Source: an uncultured Bacteroides sp.
GTDB lineage: Bacteria > Bacteroidota > Bacteroidia > Bacteroidales > Bacteroidaceae
NCBI GenBank assembly: GCA_949289345.1
Contig: CASENS010000007.1
Coordinates: 1-64,000 of the forward strand
DNA: 64,000 bases
Reading direction: 5' to 3'
The notes beneath the pieces were generated by a model. That model was given only the letters and a program-made list of their open reading frames with translations. It was not told the origin of the DNA and did no database searches. Below are positions 49,076 through 57,887 of this stretch, piece after piece. The first letter of the stretch is position 1. The number at the start of each line of letters is the position of its first letter. The translations under genes and the position numbers were made by a program.

Positions 49076-51994
49076 TCAGAAGCGGCGGTGAGGAGGACGC
49101 GGACCACCGAAACCTCCCCGCATATCCGGACGTTTGTCACGGCTGATTTTTCCTCCGAAGATATTCAGACGGTAGATGAGGTGCAGCATGCAATAGCTGT
49201 TCACACCGTTGTACTCGTACACGGAACGGCCACTGGCGGTCAGCGAGCGGGTGATGTTGCTTTGTTGGCGCAGGATGTCGTACATCTCAAAGCTAAGAGT
49301 CATGTCTCCTTTCAAGAAAGTCTGTGCCACTTGTGCATTCCATATCAATTCGTTGCGGTTCATGCTGCTGTCCCGGTAGCCTCGGCGGCTTTGGTTGGAA
49401 ATGTTAGTGTTGAAACTCATGTTCCAAGGCGTGTTGATATTGGTGAATACACCGTAGGCGAATGTGTAGGGATTCTGATTGTTGGAAGGTGTCAACTTGT
49501 CCTTTTCGATGGTGTAGGAAAAGTTACCGTTCAGACCGACTTCGAAAATGTCGTCACGATATGTGGCCCGCAGGTTTTCGCTCAGAGCCAGGTTGGTGGT
49601 GGTGTTTTTCTGCTCGATGGCATCTGCACCGCTACCCGAAGTCAGATAGCCTACGTTGTTGGTGTATCTGATATTCGAGAATGTGCCTACGTTGAACTTC
49701 TTGTTCTTCAGTGCCGTGTTGAAACCGAACAGGCCAAATACATTCCAGTTTCCGTTGATGTTCTTCGGCATGGATGTCCATCCACCTGTCGCTTCGTTGT
49801 AGGAGCGGCTTTGGCTGATGCTGTTTTGTGTAGCCTGGAAGAACGTACGCACGAATATGCCCCGTTGCAGGTCGGCTATATAATTGTTGTAGAACAAGTT
49901 GATGTTGTGACTGAAGGACGGTTTCAAGTCCGGATTACCCATCTGGATGCTCAACGGATTGGAGTCGTCGGTCACAGGCAGCAAATTCTCCATGCTGGGC
50001 TGGCTGCTTCGTCCGCGATAGGTGATGCGCAATTGGCTCACTTTGGAGAAACGCATGCGAAAGTCAATATTGGGTGCAAAATTGAATACGCTACGGGTAC
50101 TCAATGTGTCAATTTCTCCTTTTTTATAGGAGAGTTTTGTGTTTTGGGGTTGGAAAGACAAGCCTGCATTCAGTTGGTATTTCGGGCGGATGAAGCGCAG
50201 ACCGATGCGCGCATCGTGCTCGTATGTCTTGTATTCGGCATACTTGCTTTGTTCATCATCCCGGTGGTCGAGATAGTCCGAGGGTAGCGGATTGCCCATT
50301 TCCCATCCCAAGCCGGCGAGGTCGTATGTATTTCGGTCGCTTTCGCTGTAGCTATACTGGAAGCGGTAACTGAACTGTAGAAAGGTCGCTTTCGCAATAG
50401 GTTCACTGTAAGTGAGTTGCGCTTGATAGCTGTAGTCGGACGAAGGGGAGGTTATATAACGGCGAATTACATCGTCTTCCTTTCCCTCATCCTGGAAGTA
50501 ACGGGTGTCTGATGAACTATATTGCTCGTTGTCATCATCTCCGTAGCTGAACCGGCCGCGTAACGTAATGTTACGGCCGTTGGAGCTGAGCCGACGGTTG
50601 GCTTGCAGGGTGGCGTTGGCTGATAGAGAGTTCCCGTCACTGCTCGACCAGTTGTTGCTCGTGTTGACACGTATGTCTTTCAGCGGGTCGTCGCTCAGAA
50701 TGTCCGCTTTGGTTAAAACTGATAAGTCCAAGTAGTCATTCGGGTTGCCGATGTAATCGTAGGGGTCTTCGTTGAAGGTGCCCGATTGGGAACTGGAACT
50801 GCTTTCCGTGTCTCCATAGGATACGTTGGGACGGAAAATGATGTTTGTCAATGTATCCGGTCGCCATTCTATCATAGCATTGGCGTTGAAGTTCACATTC
50901 CGGTTCCTGCCCGCCGAATTGGAGTTGGAGAATGACGAGCCTTCACCGCTGGCAAGGAAGTTCTCGGTGTATCCCGTACTTATCTGGTCGTTGTCACGGT
51001 AGTTGTAGCGTGCGCTGCTCTCCACATCCAGTTTCTCGCTGGAAGTGGCGAAGTTAATGCCGACCTCTTTGGTGGTGGTCATTCCGTTGTTACGGCGCCA
51101 ACGTGGTCCACCACCTCCTCCGGAGTAGCCTTGATTGTTCACATTGTTTATTCGGCCGATGATAGACATCTGTGTCGGGCCGCGGAAATGGTTTATCATG
51201 GCACGTGCCGAATAGCGGTCTTTGGTGCCTCCTGCTATGTCGGCGTTGCCGAACCAACCTGTTTCCATTTCTTTCTTCACAGTGAGGTCGAGTACGGTTT
51301 CCTCTTCGCCATCGTCAATGCCGGTGATACGTGCCAGGTCGGATTTCTTGTCATACGTCTTCAGCTTCTCAATCATTTCCACCGGCAGGTTCTGCATCGC
51401 GGTGGCTACGTCTCCGCCAAAGAATTCCTTTCCGTTTACCATGATTTTCGAAATGTCCTTTCCGTTTATCTTGATATTGCCGTCCTCGTCCACCTCTGCG
51501 CCTGGAAGTTTTTTTACCAACTCCTCCAGTGTGGAGCCTTCCGGAGTGCGGTAGGCCGAGGAGTTGTATTGCAGCGTGTCTTCCACAACCTGCACTTGCG
51601 GAGCTTCGGCCACAATGACAGCTTCGGCCAGCATGATGGCGTCCGATTCTAATGTCAGTGTCCCTATGTTTTGTGTAGGCTTCGATACACTGATTTGCAA
51701 AGGCTTATACAGAGTCTTGAAACCTATGTACGACACCTTCAGCAGGTATTTTCCCGCTTTTACTCTTGATAACCGGAAGTTTCCTTGGCCATCGCTGGCA
51801 ACACCTGTCACATACGTGCTGTCCGGCAACGCCAATAGTTGCACGGTGGCTTCCATAGCCGGCCCTTTGGTGTCTGCTTCCATCAGACGTCCAGTCACGG
51901 TAGTGGTTCTGTTTTTACTTCGAACCGAACTCTGAGCTACCGCTGATACTGCTACTGTCCCAAGTAACAGGACCAGCGTTAAAATCTTCTTCAT
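49076..51994 (-). CDS. Large outer-membrane beta-barrel protein, TonB-receptor-like
   Basis: The 972-residue protein has a signal peptide (MKKILTLVLLLGTVAVSAVAQ), a carboxypeptidase-regulatory-like domain (TVTGRLMEADTKGPAMEATVQLL), a plug-like domain (GSTLEELVKKLPGAEVDEDGNIKINGKDISKIMVNGKEFFGGD) and a long beta-barrel of the OMP_b-brl_3 type. A Gly-rich insert (GYSGGGGGPRWRRNNG) and a Gly/Arg/Pro-rich C-terminal tail (RGGFGGPRPPHRRF) are odd for a barrel, whose last residue is usually part of a final strand. Substrate and TonB dependence are unknown. It is monocistronic. Confidence 0.85.
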   Translation of the reverse strand: MKKILTLVLLLGTVAVSAVAQSSVRSKNRTTTVTGRLMEADTKGPAMEATVQLLALPDSTYVTGVASDGQGNFRLSRVKAGKYLLKVSYIGFKTLYKPLQISVSKPTQNIGTLTLESDAIMLAEAVIVAEAPQVQVVEDTLQYNSSAYRTPEGSTLEELVKKLPGAEVDEDGNIKINGKDISKIMVNGKEFFGGDVATAMQNLPVEMIEKLKTYDKKSDLARITGIDDGEEETVLDLTVKKEMETGWFGNADIAGGTKDRYSARAMINHFRGPTQMSIIGRINNVNNQGYSGGGGGPRWRRNNGMTTTKEVGINFATSSEKLDVESSARYNYRDNDQISTGYTENFLASGEGSSFSNSNSAGRNRNVNFNANAMIEWRPDTLTNIIFRPNVSYGDTESSSSSQSGTFNEDPYDYIGNPNDYLDLSVLTKADILSDDPLKDIRVNTSNNWSSSDGNSLSANATLQANRRLSSNGRNITLRGRFSYGDDDNEQYSSSDTRYFQDEGKEDDVIRRYITSPSSDYSYQAQLTYSEPIAKATFLQFSYRFQYSYSESDRNTYDLAGLGWEMGNPLPSDYLDHRDDEQSKYAEYKTYEHDARIGLRFIRPKYQLNAGLSFQPQNTKLSYKKGEIDTLSTRSVFNFAPNIDFRMRFSKVSQLRITYRGRSSQPSMENLLPVTDDSNPLSIQMGNPDLKPSFSHNINLFYNNYIADLQRGIFVRTFFQATQNSISQSRSYNEATGGWTSMPKNINGNWNVFGLFGFNTALKNKKFNVGTFSNIRYTNNVGYLTSGSGADAIEQKNTTTNLALSENLRATYRDDIFEVGLNGNFSYTIEKDKLTPSNNQNPYTFAYGVFTNINTPWNMSFNTNISNQSRRGYRDSSMNRNELIWNAQVAQTFLKGDMTLSFEMYDILRQQSNITRSLTASGRSVYEYNGVNSYCMLHLIYRLNIFGGKISRDKRPDMRGGFGGPRPPHRRF

Positions 51995-52092
51995 TTGTCT
52001 ATTCTTTATGATTTAAAAAGTCTGATAATTCTGTCCGGTTTGACGGCGGGCCTTCGCAAAGGTTTAATCAGAATGGAAGCGTTTTAGCTTTT

Positions 52093-52506
52093 TTATCGAC
52101 CTTTTTGTTTGAAAAGACGGTCCACTGAAGATTTTTTAAGGCCAAACTCCAGGCATAGTACATTTATGACAAGGAAAATAAGGAACGTGGAGCTGTCTAC
52201 TGACATGAAGTCGCCTTTCCATATCCGGAAAAGCATGCCGCCAAAGATGTACAACACTGTCAGGAACATGGCATTGCGCACGGCCGTGTTACGCACCTTT
52301 ACGGTTTCTTCTGACTCGTGTTTGCTTAAGGCGAAGATTATCATCAATGCTCCCATCATCATCAGTAGCTTGGAGCACTCCTTGTAGAACAGCAGGTTGG
52401 CGTCGGTTACACGTCCCATCAATACCATCAGAAACGGCATAAACAGTCCTAAAGCTATTATGAAATAGCCTAACGGGCGGCAAAATACAGGTAATAAGGC
52501 TTTCAT
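52093..52506 (-). CDS. Small membrane protein of unknown function
   Basis: The 137-residue protein has four predicted membrane helices (YFIIALGLFMPFLMVLMG; LLMMMGALMIIFALS; AMFLTVLYIFGGMLFRIW; TFLIFLVINVLCLEFGL). I recognise no family. A good -7 element lies about 35 bp upstream. Confidence 0.7.
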   Translation of the reverse strand: MKALLPVFCRPLGYFIIALGLFMPFLMVLMGRVTDANLLFYKECSKLLMMMGALMIIFALSKHESEETVKVRNTAVRNAMFLTVLYIFGGMLFRIWKGDFMSVDSSTFLIFLVINVLCLEFGLKKSSVDRLFKQKGR

Positions 52507-52542
52507 TGTTTATTCTATTTTAGTTTAAGGGTTTTGTGGCTG

Positions 52543-52550
52543 CAAAGATA
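52543..52550 (-). promoter_or_regulatory. -7 element TATCTTTG for the small membrane protein
   Basis: CAAAGATA on the plus strand; TATCTTTG followed by GCAGCC on the minus strand is an exact TAnnTTTG match. CTTG (CAAG at 52570-52573) lies 19 bp upstream as a weak -33. Confidence 0.6.
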
Positions 52551-52656
52551 CGGCTTTCCGCCCATTAAACAAGAACCTCTGTTGAAAACCGCTCAAACCT
52601 TTCCGGAAAAGGATAAAAGTGAAATCTTGTGTAGTGGTATTCTCAATGAATTGTAT

Positions 52657-52664
52657 TATCTTTG
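52657..52664 (+). promoter_or_regulatory. -7 element TATCTTTG upstream of pqqD-like gene
   Basis: Exact TAnnTTTG match, 79 bp before the start codon. No clear -33 element was found. Confidence 0.5.
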
Positions 52665-52743
52665 TCCCGATTTTTATGTGTCAAAGTGAAGCAATCGCTT
52701 ATTATTAAATGAATATTATTGTTAAAATGAATAGAATGATATT

Positions 52744-53010
52744 ATGAAGATTAAAGAGAATTACAAAGTGCGCTCCATCGCAGGTGAGAATCTGATTGTG
52801 GAACAAGGGAAAAGCCAGGCGGATATGACGAAGGTTATTTCACTGAATAGTACAGCCTTGCTGTTGTGGAATGAACTGTCCGGACGTGACTTCACGCTGG
52901 CGGATGCGGCCGATGTACTGGTGCGTCATTTTGGTATTGGGCGTGCCGTGGCCGAAAAGGATGTACGGCATTGGGCGGAGAAACTACAGGAATGTGGCGT
53001 TATAAGCTAA
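52744..53010 (+). CDS. PqqD-family protein (RiPP recognition element-like)
   Basis: The 88-residue protein matches the PqqD fold pattern: an N-terminal beta-wing (YKVRSIAGENLIVEQ), MTKVISLNSTALLLWNELSGRDFTLADAADVLVRHF and a final helix (VRHWAEKLQECGVIS). PqqD domains bind leader peptides and present them to modifying enzymes. No radical SAM, cyclase or precursor gene is adjacent; the nearest plausible partners are the small peptides and the kinase/peptidase/exporter cassette at 12-15.5 kb. It overlaps the 3' end of the convergent Wzz-like gene by 11 bp. Confidence 0.8.
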   Translation: MKIKENYKVRSIAGENLIVEQGKSQADMTKVISLNSTALLLWNELSGRDFTLADAADVLVRHFGIGRAVAEKDVRHWAEKLQECGVIS

Positions 53011-54172
53011 GCCGCCGTTGAAACAGGAGGGGTCTGCGGATAGCGGGCCTTTTCAGCTTCTTGATACGCAGTTTGAATGAGCGCTTTTTAAGATATAGCC
53101 AGCCGGTTGTGCACGCAATGGCTATCAGCGGACACCACAGAAACGCTGACCATTGGCTTACGGGATGAAGCGGCACTTCTGACGGTTGGATGATCGTCAA
53201 TACGGGGTGTTGGCGTACAAGGTTTTCTTTGGCTTTACTTACTTGCGTCGCTTTTTGTGTATAGCCTTGGTAAGCAATGCGTCTGCGGAGGTTCAGGTTG
53301 GCCAGTTCCTTGCGGGCGTTTAGTGTGTTCAGGTTGCGGTTGCTGTCGGCGTAGGTGGCATAGGCTTCTTGTGCCTCTTCATATTCTTTCAGTGCTTTTG
53401 TTTTTTCGGCTTCCAGATAAGCCAGATTACGGCGTATTTTCACCATGCGGCTTTCATTGACACGTTCTATGGTGCGTTTCACCAAACTGTCTACTGCGAT
53501 GGCCGCCACAAGAGGGTCCTGCATGCGGAGCGTGAAAATAACTCCTCTTTTATCTACATCCACATCAAATCCAATCCGTTTCCACAGCAGGGAAGTAGCT
53601 GCGCTTTCGCGTCGTGTCAAGCGATTGATGTCTGTGTCAATGGCACTGAAACGGTTTATGTCGGGGGTATAGACGTTAATGCTGTCAGGCGCATCGGCGG
53701 ATGTCAGCAGCGTGACTGCTTTCCCCGGTAGTCCGATTATCTGTCTTAATCCCATCCGCAGGTATGTCCACCAGGGGTAGCGCAGGTCTTCTGTCACATA
53801 TTCGTATAGGGTTAGCGTATCTTCCTGCGCGTCTTGCTTCATGACGGGGCTTTGCAATACGCTCATAAGAAAAGGACGCGACCGGAACAGCAGTTTGTAG
53901 TAGCTGGGGATAATGTCATCGCGCACTCGTTTGGCCACATTGAACCTTAGGGCTTCCACGTCGTCCGTATTGTTTATTTCCACTACAGTGGCTTCCGCCA
54001 AGGTCAGTACCCGGGCTTCGTATTCGCGCGGGATGCTGACGCACACCACCAATGCCACTACCAACGAAGTGGCCAGTGTCTTTATCCAGAGTCGTCGCTG
54101 AGGCCATATGTAATTCCGGCAAAAGCGTCCGGTCTTGCTTCTCATAAAATCAGTGATGTACTTGTTTGGCAT
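53000..54172 (-). CDS. Wzz-type chain-length determinant protein
   Basis: The 390-residue protein has a membrane helix near the N-terminus (LATSLVVALVVCVSIP) and another near the C-terminus (WSAFLWCPLIAIACTTGWLYL), separated by a periplasmic part with a long coiled coil (RMVKIRRNLAYLEAEKTKALKEYEEAQEAYATYA). QPSEVPLHPVSQW, the Pro-rich Wzz signature, lies before the last helix. Such proteins set O-antigen or capsule chain length, but no polysaccharide genes lie beside it in the window. Confidence 0.85.
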   Translation of the reverse strand: MPNKYITDFMRSKTGRFCRNYIWPQRRLWIKTLATSLVVALVVCVSIPREYEARVLTLAEATVVEINNTDDVEALRFNVAKRVRDDIIPSYYKLLFRSRPFLMSVLQSPVMKQDAQEDTLTLYEYVTEDLRYPWWTYLRMGLRQIIGLPGKAVTLLTSADAPDSINVYTPDINRFSAIDTDINRLTRRESAATSLLWKRIGFDVDVDKRGVIFTLRMQDPLVAAIAVDSLVKRTIERVNESRMVKIRRNLAYLEAEKTKALKEYEEAQEAYATYADSNRNLNTLNARKELANLNLRRRIAYQGYTQKATQVSKAKENLVRQHPVLTIIQPSEVPLHPVSQWSAFLWCPLIAIACTTGWLYLKKRSFKLRIKKLKRPAIRRPLLFQRRLSL

Positions 54173-54227
54173 AATTCTGTGTGTATGGTTTGAACGACGT
54201 TCTTAGGCAGTCGCCCTTTTCGTGCCG

Positions 54228-54259
54228 CAAAGATACGCAATGTTAAGTGAGTGTACAAG
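54228..54259 (-). promoter_or_regulatory. Promoter of the Wzz-like gene
   Basis: On the minus strand CTTG (CAAG at 54256-54259), 20 bp, then TATCTTTG (CAAAGATA at 54228-54235): an exact -7 and a one-mismatch -33, 56 bp before the start codon. Confidence 0.65.
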
Positions 54260-54514
54260 ATTAAATGCTACTTTATGCTAAGCTGTTTTGAATTTCTACA
54301 AAAAGTTTTTCTTGGCTTTGTGTTTCCGTTTTCGTGCGATAAATTCAAAACAGCTAAATGACGATTTGTCTGGGTGTTTGGGTGGCACTCAGATGACACA
54401 AACGGATGAATATGAAATCTGTGCCCGTCCGTGTACCATCTGTAAACACCGGTCGGCGCCACGTTTTGTCGCGTCAGCACATTCGTTTCTCCGGCTCTGT
54501 AAACAAAAAAACAT

Positions 54515-54592
54515 ACACTGTTTTGCCTCAAAAGATACACTCTTTTGGGGCAAAAGGTAGTTAGTTTTGCCCCCAAAGGTAGTATGATTTAA
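54515..54592. repeat. Array of three to four 22-bp units (TTTTGCCTCAAAA type)
   Basis: Units start at 54515, 54537 and 54559, with a decayed fourth at 54581, all 22 bp apart. Each has a dyad of the form TTTTGnnnCAAAA (TTTTGCCTCAAAA, TTTTGGGGCAAAA, TTTTGCCCCCAAA). The word is close to the last unit of the array at 4331-4440. The remaining 54260-54514 shows no gene that I can support. Confidence 0.8.
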
Positions 54593-54596
54593 GGGC

Positions 54597-54848
54597 TTAG
54601 AGTTCGCCTAAATACTCCGGCAGGAGGCGCACCTGGCGGAGGCTGAAAGTGATGTCGTTTTTGCCTTCGGGACCTTCCTCGTAGAGGCGGTGTTGCAGTT
54701 CTTTGTTGTGGCGTATCCAGGCGCCCAGTTTGTTCATGGCGGTGCGGGGGCTGACGCAGGGGTTGTAACGGCGTGCAAGTTCCTCCTTGAGGCAGGCACG
54801 GGGCTCGAAGGGAGCTTCGAGGTCATAGGGTTCTGTAGGTGTCTTCAT
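54597..54848 (-). CDS. DUF4248-family small protein
   Basis: The 83-residue protein has ELARRYNPCVSPRTAMNKLGAWIRHNKELQHRL and FSLRQVRLLPEYLGE, the conserved parts of DUF4248 proteins, which look like small helix-turn-helix proteins. In Bacteroides these genes are commonly found next to VirE/DUF3987-type primase genes in genomic islands; fragments of such a gene seem to follow upstream here. Confidence 0.75.
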   Translation of the reverse strand: MKTPTEPYDLEAPFEPRACLKEELARRYNPCVSPRTAMNKLGAWIRHNKELQHRLYEEGPEGKNDITFSLRQVRLLPEYLGEL

Positions 54849-54882
54849 TGTTGTCTTGAATTTAAATTGTTGTCATTTTATT

Positions 54883-55250
54883 TTATCTTTTTCCTGTGAG
54901 ATGAACCAAGGGCGTAGGTGACATTTTAGTGACATTTTCCCTTATGTCGCCTTTACCGAGAGCCGTTTCCAACTTGATGTATATATCTTCTTGTTTCTCA
55001 ATGAGTTGTTTCTTTCTGAGGCTTTTTAGCCACCGTTTGGCTGTTCTCGGCGAAACTTCATACGTTTGAGCTTTTTTGATAAATTCTGTGTAAGAAAATT
55101 TCTCAGTCATGGCATCTAACACCTTCTCCATCATCCGGGGGCGTCGCATGGCTTGCAGCTTGTGGGCACACGCCGTAGTCCTGTGCAAAGGCGGTACGCA
55201 GTTCGTTATCTTTTTCTGACAAATTGGCCTCATTGGGCTGTAGGCGTTTC
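54883..55250 (-). pseudogene. Remnant of a primase-like (DUF3987-type) gene
   Basis: The clearly coding part is the C-terminal 88 residues from about 55149: MRRPRMMEKVLDAMTEKFSYTEFIKKAQTYEVSPRTAKRWLKSLRKKQLIEK, which has the winged-helix look of the end of DUF3987/VirE-associated proteins. Upstream, the meaningful reading (SEKDNELRTAFAQDY) is in another frame, so the gene is frameshifted and its main domain is absent. The segment lies between two 36-bp inverted repeats. The family assignment is from context and memory of similar loci, so it is tentative. Confidence 0.5.
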
Positions 55251-55294
55251 TCGGTGGAGGCGACATAAGGGGAAATGTCACTAAAATGTCACCT
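54916..55294. repeat. Pair of 36-bp inverted repeats flanking the remnant
   Basis: The 36 bp at 54916-54951 recur in reverse complement at 55259-55294 with a single mismatch (AGGTGACATTTTAGTGACAT at one end of each). Similarity continues inward for about 14 bp with four mismatches. Each repeat contains a tandem GTGACATTTTA. Both copies can encode GDIRxNVTKMSP, on opposite strands, so this is an inverted duplication of a coding fragment or the end of an element. Confidence 0.8.
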
Positions 55295-55351
55295 GTTTGT
55301 GTTCCCTGCAAGTGGAGGATGTTGGCTAATGTGCTGATAATCAATCGTTAT

Positions 55352-55504
55352 TTATTGCCAAATGTCTTGCTCGTTGAAATCAGGAAGGACGTTGCGGCTG
55401 CTGTAGAGCCGGATGAGTTTTTCCAGTTTTGACGTCGAAAAATATTTATATTGCAACTTGCGTTCCAAGGGGCGGAGGCGGCTTACCGTATGTCCGCTCC
55501 CCAC
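55352..55504 (-). CDS. Possible small coding fragment, 50 aa
   Basis: A GTG-started frame overlapping the 3' end of nadK reads [50 protein letters not shown] in two parts: the last 35 residues look like genuine protein (helix with alternating hydrophobic residues), the first part is nadK sequence read in another frame. It may be the tail of a lost gene fused by deletion, or chance. I recognise no family. Confidence 0.3.
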   Translation of the reverse strand: MGSGHTVSRLRPLERKLQYKYFSTSKLEKLIRLYSSRNVLPDFNEQDIWQ

Positions 55505-56352
55505 ATCATTTTGGTGCGCAGCGTGTCGAAAAACACGTGGTTGTAGCGTTTCACTACTTTAATGGTATAGTCGGCACGTGTGATGGTGAGTCGGGTGGCT
55601 TCGTTACATGCTTCGCTGCGTCCGTCAATGGCTACGAGGAAGTTGTGGTTGCGGCTTTCCACATCGAGTGTAATGGTCCAATCATCGCAGATGACGATGG
55701 GGCGCATGTTGAGGCTGTGGGGGGCAACGGGCGTGATGGCGATAGTCTTGCTGTGGGGGACAATGATGGGGCCGCCCACGCTGAGTGAGTAAGCCGTGGA
55801 GCCGGTGGGCGTAGCAATGATAAGTCCGTCTGCCTGGTAGGTAGTGAGCGGGACACCGTTGATGGCGGTGTGTATGCTTATCATGGACGAACTGTCCCGC
55901 TTCAGCACGGCTATTTCGTTAAGGGCGTATGGCTCCTTCATCAAGGCGGGGTCGTCGCATTGCAGTTGGAGCACGCGTCTCTCGTCCAGTGTATAGCGGT
56001 GTTGGTGTATCTCCTCAAAGGTACTTTCCATCTCTTCGGGTGAAATGTCGGCCAGGAATCCTAAACGTCCGATGTTGATGCCTAAGATAGGGATGTTCTT
56101 CTTGCCTACACGGCTGGCCGCTTTCAAGAAAGTACCGTCTCCTCCGAGGCTGATGACCATGTCGGCGTTGAAATCATCCCCGTCGAACAGTTGTACGGAA
56201 GGAAGGCTTAGCTTTAAATCCGCGGTGAGGAAATGATAAAACTCACGGCACACGCTTATTTGTGCGTTGTATTGGCCGAGCAGGGCGAATAACTGCTTGG
56301 CATAAAACGACTTTTTCGCTTGATAGGTATTTCCAAAGATGGCGAATTTCAT
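55483..56352 (-). CDS. nadK: NAD kinase
   Basis: NadK phosphorylates NAD to NADP with ATP. The 289-residue product has the GGDGTFL motif ([15 protein letters not shown]), the NEIAV segment and [19 protein letters not shown], all diagnostic. The start is taken at [14 protein letters not shown] (56352), which fits the family; the frame extends nine codons upstream across a -7-like CATCTTTG (CAAAGATG at 56377-56384). It is divergent from pdxJ. Confidence 0.95.
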   Translation of the reverse strand: MKFAIFGNTYQAKKSFYAKQLFALLGQYNAQISVCREFYHFLTADLKLSLPSVQLFDGDDFNADMVISLGGDGTFLKAASRVGKKNIPILGINIGRLGFLADISPEEMESTFEEIHQHRYTLDERRVLQLQCDDPALMKEPYALNEIAVLKRDSSSMISIHTAINGVPLTTYQADGLIIATPTGSTAYSLSVGGPIIVPHSKTIAITPVAPHSLNMRPIVICDDWTITLDVESRNHNFLVAIDGRSEACNEATRLTITRADYTIKVVKRYNHVFFDTLRTKMMWGADIR

Positions 56353-56427
56353 ATCGGTAGTTTGTAATTTGCGCTGCAAAGATGCTATTTTTTTATAAGA
56401 AACCGGTTAACTTATCACTATTATTTG

Positions 56428-56435
56428 TACTTTTG
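56428..56435 (+). promoter_or_regulatory. -7 element TACTTTTG of the pdxJ operon
   Basis: Exact TAnnTTTG match, 22 bp before the pdxJ start; no clear -33. It would drive the seven-gene run pdxJ to recG. Confidence 0.55.
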
Positions 56436-56457
56436 CCGCAAAACAAACGGAGTATAT

Positions 56458-57171
56458 ATGACTAAGCTAAGTGTGAATATAAACAAGGTAGCGACGTTGC
56501 GCAATGCCCGTGGCGGCAATGTGCCCGATGTCGTGAAGGTTGCGTTGGATTGTGAACGGTTTGGTGCGGATGGCATTACGGTGCATCCGCGTCCCGATGA
56601 GCGCCATATCCGTAGAAAAGATGTGTATGACCTGCGCCCTTTACTGCATACCGAGTTTAATATCGAAGGATATCCTGCGCCGGAGTTTATTGACTTGGTT
56701 TTGAAAGTGAAACCTCATCAGGTGACCTTGGTTCCTGATAGTCCTACTCAGTTGACATCCAATGCCGGATGGGACACGAAGGTAAACTTTGCTTTTCTGA
56801 GCGAGATTCTGGACCGGCTCAACAAGGCGGGGATACGGACATCGGTGTTCGTGTCTGCCGATGCGGAAATGATTGAATATGCCGCCAAAGCCGGAGCTGA
56901 CCGTGTGGAATTGTATACTGAACCCTACGCTTCGGGCTATGCCAAGAACCGTGAAGAGGCTGTTGCTCCCTTTGTGGAAGCAGGTAAGGCGGCACGTAAA
57001 TTGGGCTTAGGCTTGAATGCCGGGCACGATTTGAGTCTGGAGAATTTGAATTACTTTTATCAAAACATACCCTGGCTGGACGAAGTCTCCATCGGGCACG
57101 CGTTGATATGCGATGCGTTGTACTTAGGATTGGAGAAGACTATTCAGGCGTATAAAAATTGTCTTCGCTGA
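56458..57171 (+). CDS. pdxJ: Pyridoxine 5'-phosphate synthase
   Basis: PdxJ condenses 1-deoxyxylulose 5-phosphate with 3-amino-2-oxopropyl phosphate to pyridoxine 5'-phosphate. The 237-residue TIM barrel shows [38 protein letters not shown] (active-site His and Arg) and [12 protein letters not shown] and [13 protein letters not shown] (phosphate binding). The start ATG follows a frame extension that runs into the promoter. The last base overlaps the exbB start (TGATG). Confidence 0.95.
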   Translation: MTKLSVNINKVATLRNARGGNVPDVVKVALDCERFGADGITVHPRPDERHIRRKDVYDLRPLLHTEFNIEGYPAPEFIDLVLKVKPHQVTLVPDSPTQLTSNAGWDTKVNFAFLSEILDRLNKAGIRTSVFVSADAEMIEYAAKAGADRVELYTEPYASGYAKNREEAVAPFVEAGKAARKLGLGLNAGHDLSLENLNYFYQNIPWLDEVSIGHALICDALYLGLEKTIQAYKNCLR

Positions 57172-57887
57172 TGAATACTTTAATGCTTGTAATGGTTCAG
57201 ACGGCTTCTTCGCTGGCCGACTCGATTGCCGGGGAAAATCCGGTGCTGACTCCTGTGGCCGGACCGGAGGAAATGACCTTGTGGGGCATGGCCGTCAAGG
57301 GTGGTTGGATTATGATTGTGTTAGCCGTGTTGTCGCTGCTGTGTTTCTACATTCTTTTCGAACGTAATTACGTGATACGGAAGGCCGGTAAGGAAGACCC
57401 GATGTTCATGGATAAGATAAAAGACTACATCCTGAGCGGGGAAATCAAGTCGGCTGTGACCTATTGCCGTAGCGTAAATACACCTTCGGCACGCATGATA
57501 GAGAAAGGTATCAGCCGTTTGGGACGTCCCGTGAACGATGTGCAGGCTGCTATTGAGAATGTGGGCAACTTCGAGGTGGCCAAGCTGGAAAAGGGGCTGA
57601 ACATTATGGCTACCATTGCGGGCGGCGCTCCCATGATAGGTTTCCTGGGAACGGTGACCGGTATGGTGCGTGCTTTCTTCGAAATGGCCAATGCCGGAAA
57701 CAACGTGGATATTACCCTGTTGTCGGGGGGTATATATGAGGCTATGATTACGACCGTCGGTGGCTTGGTGGTAGGCATCATAGCTATGTTTGCCTATAAC
57801 TATCTAGTGACGCTGGTAGACGGAGTGGTGAACAAAATGGAGGCCAAGACGATGGCTTTCATGGACTTACTGAATGAACCATGCTGA
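57171..57887 (+). CDS. exbB: MotA/TolQ/ExbB proton channel protein
   Basis: The 238-residue protein has an N-terminal hydrophobic signal-like part, a membrane helix (GGWIMIVLAVLSLLCFYILF) and the conserved core EKGLNIMATIAGGAPMIGFLGTVTGMVRAFFEMA plus ITTVGGLVVGIIAMFAYNYLV. With ExbD it converts proton flow into movement of TonB. ATG 57171 overlaps the pdxJ stop, so it is translationally coupled. The ExbD gene overlaps its end. Confidence 0.92.
   Translation: MNTLMLVMVQTASSLADSIAGENPVLTPVAGPEEMTLWGMAVKGGWIMIVLAVLSLLCFYILFERNYVIRKAGKEDPMFMDKIKDYILSGEIKSAVTYCRSVNTPSARMIEKGISRLGRPVNDVQAAIENVGNFEVAKLEKGLNIMATIAGGAPMIGFLGTVTGMVRAFFEMANAGNNVDITLLSGGIYEAMITTVGGLVVGIIAMFAYNYLVTLVDGVVNKMEAKTMAFMDLLNEPC

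Noticed and set aside
54288..54560. Frames of 90 and 102 codons on both strands near 54.3-54.6 kb
   Set aside because: They overlap one another and the 22-bp array, with Cys/His-rich translations that look random.
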